Shown one piece after another: positions 26,962 to 36,014 of a DNA stretch of 64,000 nucleotides. The notes below the pieces were generated by a model. The model was not told the origin of the DNA, did no database searches, and worked only from the letters and a program-made list of their open reading frames with translations. Position 1 is the first letter of the stretch; the number at the start of each line of letters is the position of its first letter. The stretch is from an uncultured Acidimicrobiaceae bacterium (GTDB lineage Bacteria; Actinomycetota; Acidimicrobiia; Spongiisociales; UBA5794). The stretch lies in assembly GCA_947259365.1 (NCBI GenBank), contig CAMYMC010000038.1, positions 1-64,000 on the forward strand. The letters are read 5' to 3'. Position numbers and translations under genes: made by a program.

Positions 26962-28629
26962 CTAGGAAGTGGGGATGGTACCACCGGCTTCGCCGACCCC
27001 TGCCCTTCCAGGTTTCTCCAGGTCGGGCGCGGAGGTGGCGAGAGCGAGGAGCTCAGCTGCGTGGTGCCTCCCCTTCTCACTGTCGGGGAGCCCGGAGAGC
27101 ATCCGGGTGAGCTCTTCGATCCGCGCGGCTCCCTCGACCCGCTCCACCGACGCAACGGTGTCGGTGCGGCGCACGGCGAGGTGGGTGTCGGCGAACGCAG
27201 CCACCTGAGGCAGGTGGGTGACGCACAGGACTTGGCGCCCGGCGGCGAGGGTGTGCAGCTTGTGGCCCATGGCGAGCGCAGTGGCGCCCCCGATGCCGGC
27301 ATCGACCTCGTCGAAGGCAACGATCGGCGCCTCGGCCACACCTGAGGCGAGCCGGAGGGCGAGGACGAGCCTGCTCAGCTCCCCGCCGGAGGCGACGGCC
27401 GACACCGGTGCCGGCTCGACGGCGGCGTCGGAGGCGAACAGCACGCCGAGTCGGTCGGCGCCGCCCGCCGTCGGCGGTGCTTCCTCGACGACGATCCGCA
27501 CCACCGGCTCCGTGAACCCGAGGTCTCGCAATTCGGCCGTCGCTGCCGTGGCGAGTCGGCCGCCCGCCTCGGCCCGCGCCGCCCGCAGACGTGCCCCCGC
27601 CTCGGTCAGTCGGACGGTCGCTTTCTCGTGCTCGTCGCCGATGCTCTCTGCGGCAGCGAGCATCGCGGTCAGCTCGCCGGCTCGCTGCACCGCGGCGCTG
27701 CCGAAGGCCAGGACCTCTTCGAGGGTGTCGCCGTACTTGCGTTGCAGCGCCGCCAGCGTCGCGATCCGCCGCTCGACCGCCTCCAGCTCGACGGGGTCAC
27801 CCTCGCTGTCCTCCGCCGCCGTGTGCAAGGCCCGCAGCGCGTCGTCGAGCAGCGACGCCGTCTCGCCGAGTTGGGCATCGAGGGACCGCAACGACGGATC
27901 GATCGAGACGATGCGGCCGACTTCGGTCCGTGCCGCGTCGAATGCCTCGAGCGCTCCACGTTCCCCGTCGACGGCCCGGATCGCGATGGTGAGCGCCTCG
28001 GCGATCGTCGTTGCATTGCGGAGCCGATGGGCCCGTTCGGTCAGATCCAGGTCGTCGCCGGCGGAGAAGCCGGCTGCCGCGATCTCGTCGGCCTGGAACC
28101 TGACGACGTCGAGCTCTCGCTGGAGCGCTCGCAGGTCTCCTCCGAGGATGCGGCGCTGTTCCGAGAGCCGGGCGAGCTCCTCGTGGGCGGAGCGGTAGTC
28201 CGCGAGGGCGCCGGTCCCGATCTCGTCGAGCGCCCCGTCGACCACCGCCCGGATCCCGTCGGGGGCGGCGAGGCGCAGCGCGTCGCTCTGGGCGACGAGC
28301 TCGATGAGGGGGCCGACCCGCTCTGCGAGGGTCTTGGCCGGCACCATGACGCCATCGAGGTAAGCCCGGCTCCTTCCCTGTCTGGACACGCGGCGGCGAG
28401 CGACGAGTTCGCCGTCGTCGATGAGCAGCCTTCCCTGCACTTCGAGCTCGTCTCCCGCAGGCCCGATCTGGGATCGGCGCGCCGGCTCGCCGGCGAGGAG
28501 ACCGAGCGCACCGAGGAGGAGGGTCTTGCCCGCCCCCGTCTCTCCGGTGACGACGACGAGACCGGGGCCCGGCTCGATCGCCGCTGAGGAGAGGAGTCCG
28601 CTGTTGGAGACGCGCAGCTCGTCAAGCAT
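26962..28629 (-). CDS. recN: DNA repair protein RecN
   Basis: A 555-residue SMC-like ATPase for double-strand-break repair. Walker A (GETGAGKT) is at residues 29-36, a long coiled-coil middle follows (about 150-350), and the C-terminal half has the ABC signature SGGELSRL, Walker B (IVAFDEVDAGIGG) and the HLPQVAAFADTH block. It overlaps nadK by 8 nt. The order tlyA-nadK-recN is that of Rv1694-Rv1696. Confidence 0.95.
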   Translation of the reverse strand: MLDELRVSNSGLLSSAAIEPGPGLVVVTGETGAGKTLLLGALGLLAGEPARRSQIGPAGDELEVQGRLLIDDGELVARRRVSRQGRSRAYLDGVMVPAKTLAERVGPLIELVAQSDALRLAAPDGIRAVVDGALDEIGTGALADYRSAHEELARLSEQRRILGGDLRALQRELDVVRFQADEIAAAGFSAGDDLDLTERAHRLRNATTIAEALTIAIRAVDGERGALEAFDAARTEVGRIVSIDPSLRSLDAQLGETASLLDDALRALHTAAEDSEGDPVELEAVERRIATLAALQRKYGDTLEEVLAFGSAAVQRAGELTAMLAAAESIGDEHEKATVRLTEAGARLRAARAEAGGRLATAATAELRDLGFTEPVVRIVVEEAPPTAGGADRLGVLFASDAAVEPAPVSAVASGGELSRLVLALRLASGVAEAPIVAFDEVDAGIGGATALAMGHKLHTLAAGRQVLCVTHLPQVAAFADTHLAVRRTDTVASVERVEGAARIEELTRMLSGLPDSEKGRHHAAELLALATSAPDLEKPGRAGVGEAGGTIPTS

Positions 28630-29437
28630 GGTCGAGGCCGAACTGGCGTCGCACCCCCTGGGGAAACGGGAGGCTCCCGAACGGGGCGAGGAACCGAACC
28701 GGCCGCGCCCCGCGCCCGACGGTGACCGTGTCCCCGGCGCCGACGATGCCGGCGTCGCGTCCGTCGACGTTGAGGCGAACCTCTCTGTCGATGGAGACGG
28801 TGAACGTCAGCTCCGCGTCGGGGGCGAGCACGATGGAGCGAGAGAGGAGGCTGTGAGGAGCGACCGGGGTCATGATGATCGCCTCGAGCTCGGGATCGAG
28901 CACCGGCCCGCCGGCGGAGAGCGAATAGGCCGTGGAACCGAGGGGCGTGGCGACGATGAGGCCATCGGCGCGGTAGGTCGTGAAATGCCGGCCGTTGATC
29001 TCGACGGTGATGTGAACGACCCGCTGCGACATCACCTTCTCCAGCACGGCGTCGTTGATGGCGTGGTGCTCGCTCCCGTCCGGCAGCGTGGCCGTGATCG
29101 TCATCCGGTTCAGCTCCCGGACGTCGCCGGCGCTGAGCGCGTCGAGCATGTCATCGAGTCGCCCCGGGTCGACGTCGGTGAGATACCCGACGGTGCCGAG
29201 ATTGACGCCGATGACCGGGATGTCGAGGGGGTGGGCGATCGAGACCGCCTTGAGCAGCGTGCCGTCGCCGCCGACGCCGACGACGACGTCCGCCGAGTTC
29301 TCGAGCGGCTCGCCTTCGGCGAGGACAGCGGCCTCGAGTCCGCGGTCGACGGCGAGCTCGGCGATGCGGGCGGCGACTTCCTGAGCGTCGGGCTTCTCAT
29401 CGTGGGCGACCACGGCCAGCTTCGTGAACTCACCCAT
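28622..29437 (-). CDS. nadK: NAD kinase
   Basis: A 271-residue ATP/polyphosphate-NAD kinase that makes NADP. The GGDGT motif is at 56-60 and is followed by GVNLGTVGYLTD, the NDAV block and the second signature GLIVATPLGSTAYSLSAGGP. Length is typical. It overlaps tlyA upstream and recN downstream by 8 nt each, so it is inside an operon. Confidence 0.95.
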   Translation of the reverse strand: MGEFTKLAVVAHDEKPDAQEVAARIAELAVDRGLEAAVLAEGEPLENSADVVVGVGGDGTLLKAVSIAHPLDIPVIGVNLGTVGYLTDVDPGRLDDMLDALSAGDVRELNRMTITATLPDGSEHHAINDAVLEKVMSQRVVHITVEINGRHFTTYRADGLIVATPLGSTAYSLSAGGPVLDPELEAIIMTPVAPHSLLSRSIVLAPDAELTFTVSIDREVRLNVDGRDAGIVGAGDTVTVGRGARPVRFLAPFGSLPFPQGVRRQFGLDHA

Positions 29438-30242
29438 CGGCGCTCACGATCAAAGCGATCTCCTCGGGTCGGGGCTGCGGCGCGTCCCGTCGCAGCCAGA
29501 CGAAGAACTCTCGGTTGCCGGACTTGGCTCCCTCGAGCGCAGACGCGATGACGCCGGCCGTGCCGATGCCGCACTCCCAGAAGGCCTTGGCCACGCCTGA
29601 AACGGCGTCCGCCCTGGCCTTCGGGTCCCGCACCACTCCGCCGGCTCCCACCGCGTCCCTACCGGCCTCGAATTGGGGCTTGACGAGGAGCATCCAGTCG
29701 GCGTCCGGCGAGCCGAGCGCGGCGATCTGAGGCGCGACGAGCCGAAGGCCGATGAACGAGAGGTCGGCGACGACGATGTCGAATGGGGCGCCCAACTCAC
29801 CCGGATCGGCGTGGCGGATGTTCGTCCGCTCGAAGACGGTGACCCGGGGATCGCTGCGCAGGGACCAGTCGAACTGCCCGTAGCCGACGTCGATGGCGAC
29901 GACCGACGCCGCGCTGCGCTGCAGGAGGCAATCGGTGAACCCACCCGTCGACGCTCCGACGTCGACGGCGCGCCGGCCATCGACGCGGATGCCCATGCGC
30001 TCGACGGCACCGTCGAGCTTGTGCCCTCCCCTGCTCACGAACGCGGGGCCGGGGCGAGCGATCCGGACGGTGGCGTCCGGTGTGACGAGCGTTGCCGGCT
30101 TCGGGGCGGGAACCCCGGCCACCTCGACGATGCCTTCGTCGATGGCGCGTTGCGCGGCAGCGCGGCTCTCGGCGAGGCCCCGCTTCACGAGCTCGAGGTC
30201 GAGACGCCGTCGTGCCAGCTCAGTCGCTCCCTGTGTCGTCAT
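29430..30242 (-). CDS. tlyA: TlyA family 16S/23S rRNA 2'-O-methyltransferase
   Basis: A 270-residue protein with an N-terminal S4 RNA-binding domain (about 12-70) and an FtsJ-like methyltransferase domain beginning with SRGGHKLDGA and the SAM motif DVGASTGGFTDC (from residue 94). The tetrad KDKE residues of 2'-O-methyltransferases are suggested by the K in LLVKPQFE and E in late REFF. TlyA methylates cytidines in both ribosomal subunits and confers capreomycin sensitivity. I start at the ATG at 30242. Confidence 0.93.
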   Translation of the reverse strand: MTTQGATELARRRLDLELVKRGLAESRAAAQRAIDEGIVEVAGVPAPKPATLVTPDATVRIARPGPAFVSRGGHKLDGAVERMGIRVDGRRAVDVGASTGGFTDCLLQRSAASVVAIDVGYGQFDWSLRSDPRVTVFERTNIRHADPGELGAPFDIVVADLSFIGLRLVAPQIAALGSPDADWMLLVKPQFEAGRDAVGAGGVVRDPKARADAVSGVAKAFWECGIGTAGVIASALEGAKSGNREFFVWLRRDAPQPRPEEIALIVSADG

Positions 30243-30429
30243 CGAACGCCGCCCGCAGCTGTTCGGGGTCACCTGCTCCCTCGAGCGTCTCCAGCTCGCG
30301 AGCAAGCTCGCGGGCGAGCTCGGCGGCGGGACCCGGCGCGTCCGCCGGATCGAGCCCGGCGAGATCTGCGACGTGGGCGGCGCGCTCGTCCGCCCGGGGG
30401 GTTGGTCGGTCCGGCGACGTAGTATCCAT
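30220..30429 (-). CDS. Small acidic protein upstream of tlyA
   Basis: A 69-residue protein, rich in Ala, Glu and Asp, mostly predicted helix (AAELARELARELETLE) with an acidic C-terminus. It ends 23 nt inside tlyA. M. tuberculosis has a short gene (Rv1693) at the same place between the NagD-like phosphatase and tlyA, so this is probably its counterpart. Function is unknown. The ATG at 30429 is preferred over 30438. Confidence 0.55.
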   Translation of the reverse strand: MDTTSPDRPTPRADERAAHVADLAGLDPADAPGPAAELARELARELETLEGAGDPEQLRAAFDDDTGSD

Positions 30430-30468
30430 GGAGGCCATTATCCCGCGGAGGCGAGACAGGACCGCGCC

Positions 30469-31203
30469 TTGTTCCCGATCCGAGATCTGAACCCCACCCG
30501 GATTCTGCCGGTGGTGACGCTTCTCATCATCGGAGTCAACCTCGTGGCCTTCTTCTTCTGGGAGCCGCAGACCGACGAGGAGGCGGTCACGGCGTTCTTG
30601 TACGAGCGCGCTGCCGTCGCGTGCGAGCTCACAACCGGCGAAGCCCTCAGCGAGCGTGAGATCGAACTCGGTGTGTGCGTCGACAACGCCGCCGACGTCC
30701 CGGTCTTCGACGGCAAGAACGTCTGGGTGGCGGGTGCCGTCTCGATGTTCCTCCACGGCGGCCTGTTCCACATCCTCGGCAACATGTGGTTCCTGTGGAT
30801 CTTCGGCAACAACGTCGAGGAGGCGTTTGGGAACGCCGGCTACCTCGCCATGTACCTGGCCGCAGGAATCGCGGCGACGGCCGCCTTCGTCGTGTTCAAC
30901 CCCGAGACCACCGAGCCTCTCGTGGGCGCCTCCGGGGCCATCGCCGGGGTGTTGGGGGCCTACCTCGTGCTGTTCCCCGCGCATCGGGTCCTGACCTGGT
31001 TTCTCTTCTTCTTCGTCCCGGTGCCGGCCATCGTCTTCCTCGGCTTCTGGTTCCTCAGTCAGTTCGGCATCGCGGATCCGGGTGTCGCCTGGGAGGCTCA
31101 CGTCGGGGGCTTCGTCTTCGGCATCGCGCTGACGCTGCCGCTGCGGGGCATGCTGCTGCGCCGCGTCGAACAGCTCCACGCAACCGTTCGCTACCGGTTC
31201 TGA
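30469..31203 (+). CDS. Rhomboid-family intramembrane serine protease
   Basis: A 244-residue polytopic membrane protein with six or seven hydrophobic segments. The catalytic serine is Ser155 in GASG and the catalytic histidine His211 in EAHVGG; the oxyanion residues His101 and Asn105 (HILGNMWFLW) are present. A long soluble loop (about 33-82) between the first two segments is typical of actinobacterial members. Start is a TTG at 30469 with AGGA 8 nt upstream. It converges with the NagD-like gene and overlaps it by 13 nt. Confidence 0.92.
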   Translation: MFPIRDLNPTRILPVVTLLIIGVNLVAFFFWEPQTDEEAVTAFLYERAAVACELTTGEALSEREIELGVCVDNAADVPVFDGKNVWVAGAVSMFLHGGLFHILGNMWFLWIFGNNVEEAFGNAGYLAMYLAAGIAATAAFVVFNPETTEPLVGASGAIAGVLGAYLVLFPAHRVLTWFLFFFVPVPAIVFLGFWFLSQFGIADPGVAWEAHVGGFVFGIALTLPLRGMLLRRVEQLHATVRYRF

Positions 31204-32024
31204 CCGTCGCCTCGAGGGTCGCCGATGCCGAGCAGGCGCGGCACGTCTCGAACCGACTCGACCACCGCCGTCGGTGTGAGCTCAACGGGGACGTCTGCAG
31301 GATCGGCGGTCACGCCGCTGAGCACGAGCACCGTCGCCCACCCTTCCGCCGTGCCCATGGCGACGTCCGTTTCCGCCCTGTCGCCGACGACCGCCACGGT
31401 CGCTTCCCCGGCCAGCTCGCGAATGATGCGCCGCATCGGCTCGTGCGGCTTGCCACACACGACCGCCTTGCGGCCCGAAGCCGTCTCGATGGCGGCCACC
31501 ATCGATCCGCCGCCCGGCTGCAGCCCGCCCTTCGCCGGGAACGTCGCGTCGGTGTTCGTCGCGTACAGCGCCGCCCCGCGCCGCACCGCCCGGCTCGCCG
31601 CGTCCAGCGTCGCATAGTCGAAGGAGCGGTCGAGACCGACGACGACGGCGTCCGCGTTGTCGGACCCGGCCACGACCCGGCATCCGCTCGCCGACAGGGT
31701 CGCCGCCAGCCCCGCCTCGCCGACGACGAACACCGTCGGGGAAGAGCGTGCGATCCATGCCGCGGTCGCCAGGGCCGATGTCACGACCTGATCGGCGTCG
31801 GCATCGAACCCGACGCGCTGGACGATCGCACGCGCCACGTCCGCACCCGTCCTCGTCGAGTTGTTCGTCGCGAAGATGATCCTCCGCCCGGATGCGGCGA
31901 CGGCGCGCAAGGCGCCGCCCGCTCCGGTGACCGGCTCGGCGCCGCGATACACGACGCCGTCGAGGTCGCACACGACGACCTCGACGTTGCTCAACGACCC
32001 TTCCCGAGCTACAACTCCCGGCAT
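31191..32024 (-). CDS. HAD-IIA (NagD-like) phosphatase
   Basis: A 277-residue phosphatase of the HAD IIA subfamily. Motif I is DLDGVVY with Asp20 and Asp22, the second motif is TNNSTR, the third K in KPHEPM, and the last GDRAETDV. A large C2 cap lies between. The family hydrolyses small phosphate esters such as glycerol phosphates; in M. tuberculosis the Rv1692 homologue beside tlyA is described as a glycerol-3-phosphate phosphatase. The start could also be a few codons downstream. Confidence 0.92.
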   Translation of the reverse strand: MPGVVAREGSLSNVEVVVCDLDGVVYRGAEPVTGAGGALRAVAASGRRIIFATNNSTRTGADVARAIVQRVGFDADADQVVTSALATAAWIARSSPTVFVVGEAGLAATLSASGCRVVAGSDNADAVVVGLDRSFDYATLDAASRAVRRGAALYATNTDATFPAKGGLQPGGGSMVAAIETASGRKAVVCGKPHEPMRRIIRELAGEATVAVVGDRAETDVAMGTAEGWATVLVLSGVTADPADVPVELTPTAVVESVRDVPRLLGIGDPRGDGQNR

Positions 32025-32083
32025 GAACCTCTCATCAACCGCTCCAACGAGGCGGGACGGTACCAGCGGGTCGTGGTCGGGCC

Positions 32084-33262
32084 ATGACTGAGACGATCCT
32101 CGTCAGCGTGACCGGCCTCGACGGGCCGGGCATCACCGCCGGGCTGCTCCACATCCTCGAGGACGCGGAAGCGGGTGTGCTCGACATGGAGCAGGTCGTC
32201 ATCCGCGACCGCCTCAACCTCGGCATCCTCATCTCGCTCGACGGCGGGATGTCACCGCTGAAGGACCTGCTGTATTTCGCGTGGAAGCGAGGCATCGACA
32301 TCGACTTCGAGGTCGTCGATCCTCCCGACGATGCACCGATGCCGCCGAGGTTCGCGGTGACGGTCATCGGCGAGACGCTCCATCCGGGTTCCCTCGGTGG
32401 TGTCGCCGACGCCATCGTCGCCGGGGGCGGCAACATCGAGCGAATCGCCCGCCTCTCCAAGTACCCGGTCATCTCCTACGAGCTCCTCATCGTCGGCGGC
32501 GATCTGCCCAGGCTGCGTACCGAGCTCATCAGGGCCTCCTCCGCCCACACCGTCGACATCGCCATCCAGAGGGAGGGCTTGCGGCGGCGTGCGAAGCGGC
32601 TCGTCCTCGTCGATGTCGACTCGACCCTCATCACGGACGAGGTCATCGACCTCCTCGCCGCCGAGGCGGGGACCAGCGACGAGGTCGAGGCCCTCACCGC
32701 ACGGGCGATGGCCGGCGAGCTGGACTTCGAGGAGGCGCTTCGCAAGCGGGTCGCCCTCCTCGCCGGACTCGACGCCTCCACCTTCGATCGGGTGGCGTCT
32801 GCGGTCACGCTGACGCCGGGGGCCCGGACGTTCGTTCGCACCTTGCACCGCCTCGGGTTCTCGGTGGCGATCGTCAGCGGCGGATTCACCGGGATCGTCG
32901 ACCGGATCGGCGCCGAGCTCGGCATCGATCATGCCTTCGCCAACGAGCTCGAGGTCGTCGATGGCGTCCTCACCGGAGCTCTCGTGGGCCGGATCATCGA
33001 CGGGCCCGGCAAGGCCACGATCCTGACCGACCTCGCCGCTTCGGAGGGCGTGCCGCTCGATCAGACGGTCGCCGTCGGAGACGGGGCCAACGATCTGGAG
33101 ATGCTGTCGCTGGCAGGGCTCGGGATCGCTTTCAACCCGAAGCCGGTCGTCGGCGCCGCCGCGGACACCTCCGTCAACGTCCCGTACCTCGACGCCATCT
33201 TGTTCGTGCTCGGCATCCGGCGGGAGGAGATCGAGGACGCCGACCGGCTCGACCCCCGCTGA
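32084..33262 (+). CDS. serB: Phosphoserine phosphatase with two ACT domains
   Basis: A 392-residue SerB. Two ACT-type domains fill about residues 1-165, then the HAD phosphatase domain starts with Asp177 and Asp179 (DVDSTLI), with the Ser motif VSGGFTG, Lys (GKATIL) and GDGANDLEM. ACT domains suggest amino-acid feedback, as in the mycobacterial SerB2. The enzyme makes serine from phosphoserine. It is divergent from the NagD-like gene and ends 7 nt before the converging argE. Confidence 0.95.
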   Translation: MTETILVSVTGLDGPGITAGLLHILEDAEAGVLDMEQVVIRDRLNLGILISLDGGMSPLKDLLYFAWKRGIDIDFEVVDPPDDAPMPPRFAVTVIGETLHPGSLGGVADAIVAGGGNIERIARLSKYPVISYELLIVGGDLPRLRTELIRASSAHTVDIAIQREGLRRRAKRLVLVDVDSTLITDEVIDLLAAEAGTSDEVEALTARAMAGELDFEEALRKRVALLAGLDASTFDRVASAVTLTPGARTFVRTLHRLGFSVAIVSGGFTGIVDRIGAELGIDHAFANELEVVDGVLTGALVGRIIDGPGKATILTDLAASEGVPLDQTVAVGDGANDLEMLSLAGLGIAFNPKPVVGAAADTSVNVPYLDAILFVLGIRREEIEDADRLDPR

Positions 33263-33269
33263 GGGGTCT

Positions 33270-34421
33270 TCAGTCGGCGGAGAGAGCTGCCCCGAGGCGA
33301 GTCATGAACCGGTCACACGCATCGAGCTGGGCGACCTCGACGTACTCGTCGGGGCGATGCGCTTGGTCGATCGAGCCGGGGCCGCACACGACCGTGGGGA
33401 CACCGAGCGTGCTCTCGAAGAGGCCGGCCTCGGTGCCGTATGCCACCTTGGCCAGCTCACGCTCCTCGGTCAGCTCACCGACTCGGGCCACGACCTCCGA
33501 TGCCGGGTCCGTGTCGAGCGCAGGAAGATGCGCCCGGACGGTGAGCTCGATCCCACACGCCGCGGCGGTGTCTTGCATCTCCGCGGAGAGTCCGGAGACG
33601 ATGCTGTCGATGCGGTCGCGGATCACCCCCGGTTCGTCGCCGGGAAGATGACGGAACTCGAACTCGACATGGGCGAGCCCCGGCACGATGTTGAGAGCCG
33701 TGCCGCTGCGGACGACGCCGGCGTGAACGGTCGTGTGGGGAATGTCGAACACATCGTCGAAGGGCCCCGTCGCGGCTTTCTCGCGCGCCATGTCCTGGAG
33801 AGCGACGACGAGCCGTGCGGCATACTCGGCGGCGTTGACCGCCCGCGGTGCGAGCGACGAGTGCGCCTCAGTGCCGGTGACCTGCGCGGCGAAGACGAAG
33901 ATGCCCTTGTGCGCGGTCACGACGCGCATCGAAGTGGGCTCGCCGACGACACACCACCCAGCGTCGACACCGCCCGCGGCCATCGACTCGACGAGGAGCC
34001 TCGCCCCGGCGCCTCCGAGCTCCTCGTCGTAGCTCAAAGCGAGGTGCACCGGCCGGGTGAGAGGGGCCTCGACGAACATCGGCACGGCGGCAAGTGCGGA
34101 TGCGACGAAACCCTTCATGTCGGCGGTCCCTCTCCCGTACCACCTACTTCCCTCCAGGGTGAGCGAGAAGGGATCGCTCGACCAGGGCTGCCCGTCGACC
34201 GGGACGCAGTCGGTGTGACCGGAGAGAACGACGCCGCCGGCGACGGCGGGCCCGATCGTCGCCCAGACGTTCGCCTTGGCGCCGTCGACGTCCGCCACGA
34301 CCGCGGCCGGCACATCGTGGGCGGCGAGGTAGTCGACGGCGAACTCGACGAGGGGCATGTTCGATGCCCGGCTCGTCGTGTCGAAGCCGACGAGCGTCTC
34401 GAGGATGGCCTCGGTGGTCAC
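33270..34421 (-). CDS. Acetylornithine deacetylase-like M20 peptidase
   Basis: A 383-residue zinc hydrolase of the M20 family. Ligands and catalytic residues are visible in SGHTDCVPVD, GRGTADMKG, the Glu-Glu of SYDEELGG, and the late GPGSIDQAHRPDEY; the dimerisation domain lies between. The pattern around HTDCVPVDGQPW is that of ArgE acetylornithine deacetylases, though DapE-like specificity cannot be excluded. The start is the GTG at 34421, overlapping the stop of the upstream gene (GTGA). Confidence 0.88.
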   Translation of the reverse strand: MTTEAILETLVGFDTTSRASNMPLVEFAVDYLAAHDVPAAVVADVDGAKANVWATIGPAVAGGVVLSGHTDCVPVDGQPWSSDPFSLTLEGSRWYGRGTADMKGFVASALAAVPMFVEAPLTRPVHLALSYDEELGGAGARLLVESMAAGGVDAGWCVVGEPTSMRVVTAHKGIFVFAAQVTGTEAHSSLAPRAVNAAEYAARLVVALQDMAREKAATGPFDDVFDIPHTTVHAGVVRSGTALNIVPGLAHVEFEFRHLPGDEPGVIRDRIDSIVSGLSAEMQDTAAACGIELTVRAHLPALDTDPASEVVARVGELTEERELAKVAYGTEAGLFESTLGVPTVVCGPGSIDQAHRPDEYVEVAQLDACDRFMTRLGAALSAD

Positions 34422-34807
34422 GGCGTCTCGCACGGGTTGTCTCGGAGCGATTCCTTCCACGTGCGGAACCGCGTGTGCTCGCGACCATCGGGTCCGAGGC
34501 CTGATCCACGCTTGCCGTGGAGGTCGAAGCGGTGGTGGCGGGTGCCGTCCGGGCTCACCGCCAGATAGCGCGCCTCGCCGACCGGGGGCCCCGCCCGCCA
34601 GAGGAGCCAGCCGTGGATGCGGCGCTTGTACTCGACGGGCTCGCCGAGCCCGTCACCCAGCGAGAGCACCTCCGAGGGCGCCTCGATCCAGCTCGACGCC
34701 GGGATCCGGTGGTCACGCTGGGGTGTGGCCGGCAGCTCGTCGGTGTGGTAGCGCCGGTCGGTGAAGGGCCGGTCGCTGGGTCGAACGAGGCGGCGTCTGC
34801 TGGTCAC
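34418..34807 (-). CDS. Conserved hypothetical protein
   Basis: A 129-residue soluble protein of unknown function, rich in Arg and His. The middle contains RRIHGWLLWRAGP and the end HTRFRTWKESLRDNP, which look conserved rather than random. It is embedded between the GNAT gene and argE with GTGA overlaps on both sides, so it is clearly translated in this operon. I recognise no domain. Confidence 0.65.
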   Translation of the reverse strand: MTSRRRLVRPSDRPFTDRRYHTDELPATPQRDHRIPASSWIEAPSEVLSLGDGLGEPVEYKRRIHGWLLWRAGPPVGEARYLAVSPDGTRHHRFDLHGKRGSGLGPDGREHTRFRTWKESLRDNPCETP

Positions 34808-35280
34808 GAGCTGTCGTCGTGGTGCATGACGATGAGCCGGGCCTTGAAGCCGTTCGCCTCGAAGAAGTTCTTCGCCTCGCGATGGCCGGGGCTGACGCGG
34901 GCGTCGAACTTCGTGATCCCGGCGCGGCGGTGGTGCTCGAGGATCGCTTGGATCATCGCCTCCCCGATGCCGACGCCGCGCGCCTCGACGTCGGTGTGGA
35001 TGAGCCGGACGACGGCGACGAGCTCTCCCTCCGCTTGGGGCAGGAGCTCCTCGAGCCGCGCCCAGACGAACCCGAGCGGGACCTCGTCGAGTGTTCCGAG
35101 AACGAGCTGCGACGCCTCGTCGTCGAGGATCGCCTTGAAGGCGGTATCCGCCGGCTCCGGCAGGCCGTCTGCGATCCGCCACATCGGGCGCAGCGCTGTC
35201 TGTTCCTCTTCGAGGGCCCGGTACAGAGCGACGAGCGTGTCGACGTCGTCTGCGGTCGCGGGACGGCTCGTCACGTTCAT
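34804..35280 (-). CDS. GNAT-family N-acetyltransferase
   Basis: A 158-residue GNAT acetyltransferase that uses acetyl-CoA. The pyrophosphate-binding motif A is visible as DVEARGVGIGEAMI (about 97-110), followed by GITKFDARVSPGHREAKNFFEANGFKA (motif B; the last element is typical for the fold). The acceptor is unknown. It overlaps the glycosyltransferase start region by 4 nt and lies in a five-gene minus-strand operon. Confidence 0.85.
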   Translation of the reverse strand: MNVTSRPATADDVDTLVALYRALEEEQTALRPMWRIADGLPEPADTAFKAILDDEASQLVLGTLDEVPLGFVWARLEELLPQAEGELVAVVRLIHTDVEARGVGIGEAMIQAILEHHRRAGITKFDARVSPGHREAKNFFEANGFKARLIVMHHDDSS

Positions 35281-36014
35281 CGGGGATCGGCCGGCCAGGG
35301 TAGCCGTCCCCGCACCCGGCTCAGCCCCCACTTGGCAACGAGGCCGATCGCCTCGGTAGCGATCCCCGGCGTCATCTTCGATGAACCCCGGGTGCGATCG
35401 CGGAACGTGATCGGCACCTCGGCGACGCGCATACCGAGCGCCGCCGCCTTCCAGGCCATCTCGATCTGGAACGCGTAGCCGGACGCCTTGCACGAGGCCG
35501 GATCGAGCCGTCGCACCGCCTCGGCGCGGAACGCCCGGTACCCGCCGGTCATGTCGCGGATCCGGGTCCCAAGCATGACGGCGGCGTAGATGTTCCCCCC
35601 GCGCGAGAGCATCCGCCGGCTCAGCGGCCAGTTCTCCACACCACCGCCCGAGACGTACCGCGATCCGATGACGACGTCGGCACCCTCGTCGATGGCCGCC
35701 AGCAGCCGGGGAATGTCGGCCGGGTCGTGGGAGAAGTCCGCGTCCATCTCGCACATGACGCCGGCACCGTGGTCGAGGCCCCAGGCGAACCCTGCCGCAT
35801 AGGCGGGCCCCAGACCGGCCTTCTCGGACCTGTGGAGCACGTGGAACAGGTCGTCTCCGGAGGCCAACTCGTCGGCGATGCGGCCGGTGCCGTCGGGCGA
35901 GCCGTCGTCGACGACGAGGAGGGCGACTCCGTGGCCGCGCACTGCGGCGGAGAGTTCGGCGATGTTCTCCGCTTCGTTGTACGTGGGAACGATGACGAGG
36001 ACGTCAGTCGGCAC
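35277..36014 (-). CDS. Polyprenol-phosphate mannosyltransferase (DPM1-like)
   Basis: A 245-residue GT-A glycosyltransferase of the GT2 family. It starts with VLVIVPTYNEAENI, has Asp36-Asp37 in VVDDGSPDGT, and the metal-binding DADFSHDP (Asp91, Asp93), all typical for dolichol/polyprenol-phosphate mannose synthases. There is no C-terminal membrane domain and no fused acyltransferase (as in mycobacterial Ppm1/Lnt). It probably loads mannose on polyprenol phosphate for envelope glycans or protein mannosylation. Confidence 0.9.
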   Translation of the reverse strand: MPTDVLVIVPTYNEAENIAELSAAVRGHGVALLVVDDGSPDGTGRIADELASGDDLFHVLHRSEKAGLGPAYAAGFAWGLDHGAGVMCEMDADFSHDPADIPRLLAAIDEGADVVIGSRYVSGGGVENWPLSRRMLSRGGNIYAAVMLGTRIRDMTGGYRAFRAEAVRRLDPASCKASGYAFQIEMAWKAAALGMRVAEVPITFRDRTRGSSKMTPGIATEAIGLVAKWGLSRVRGRLPWPADPR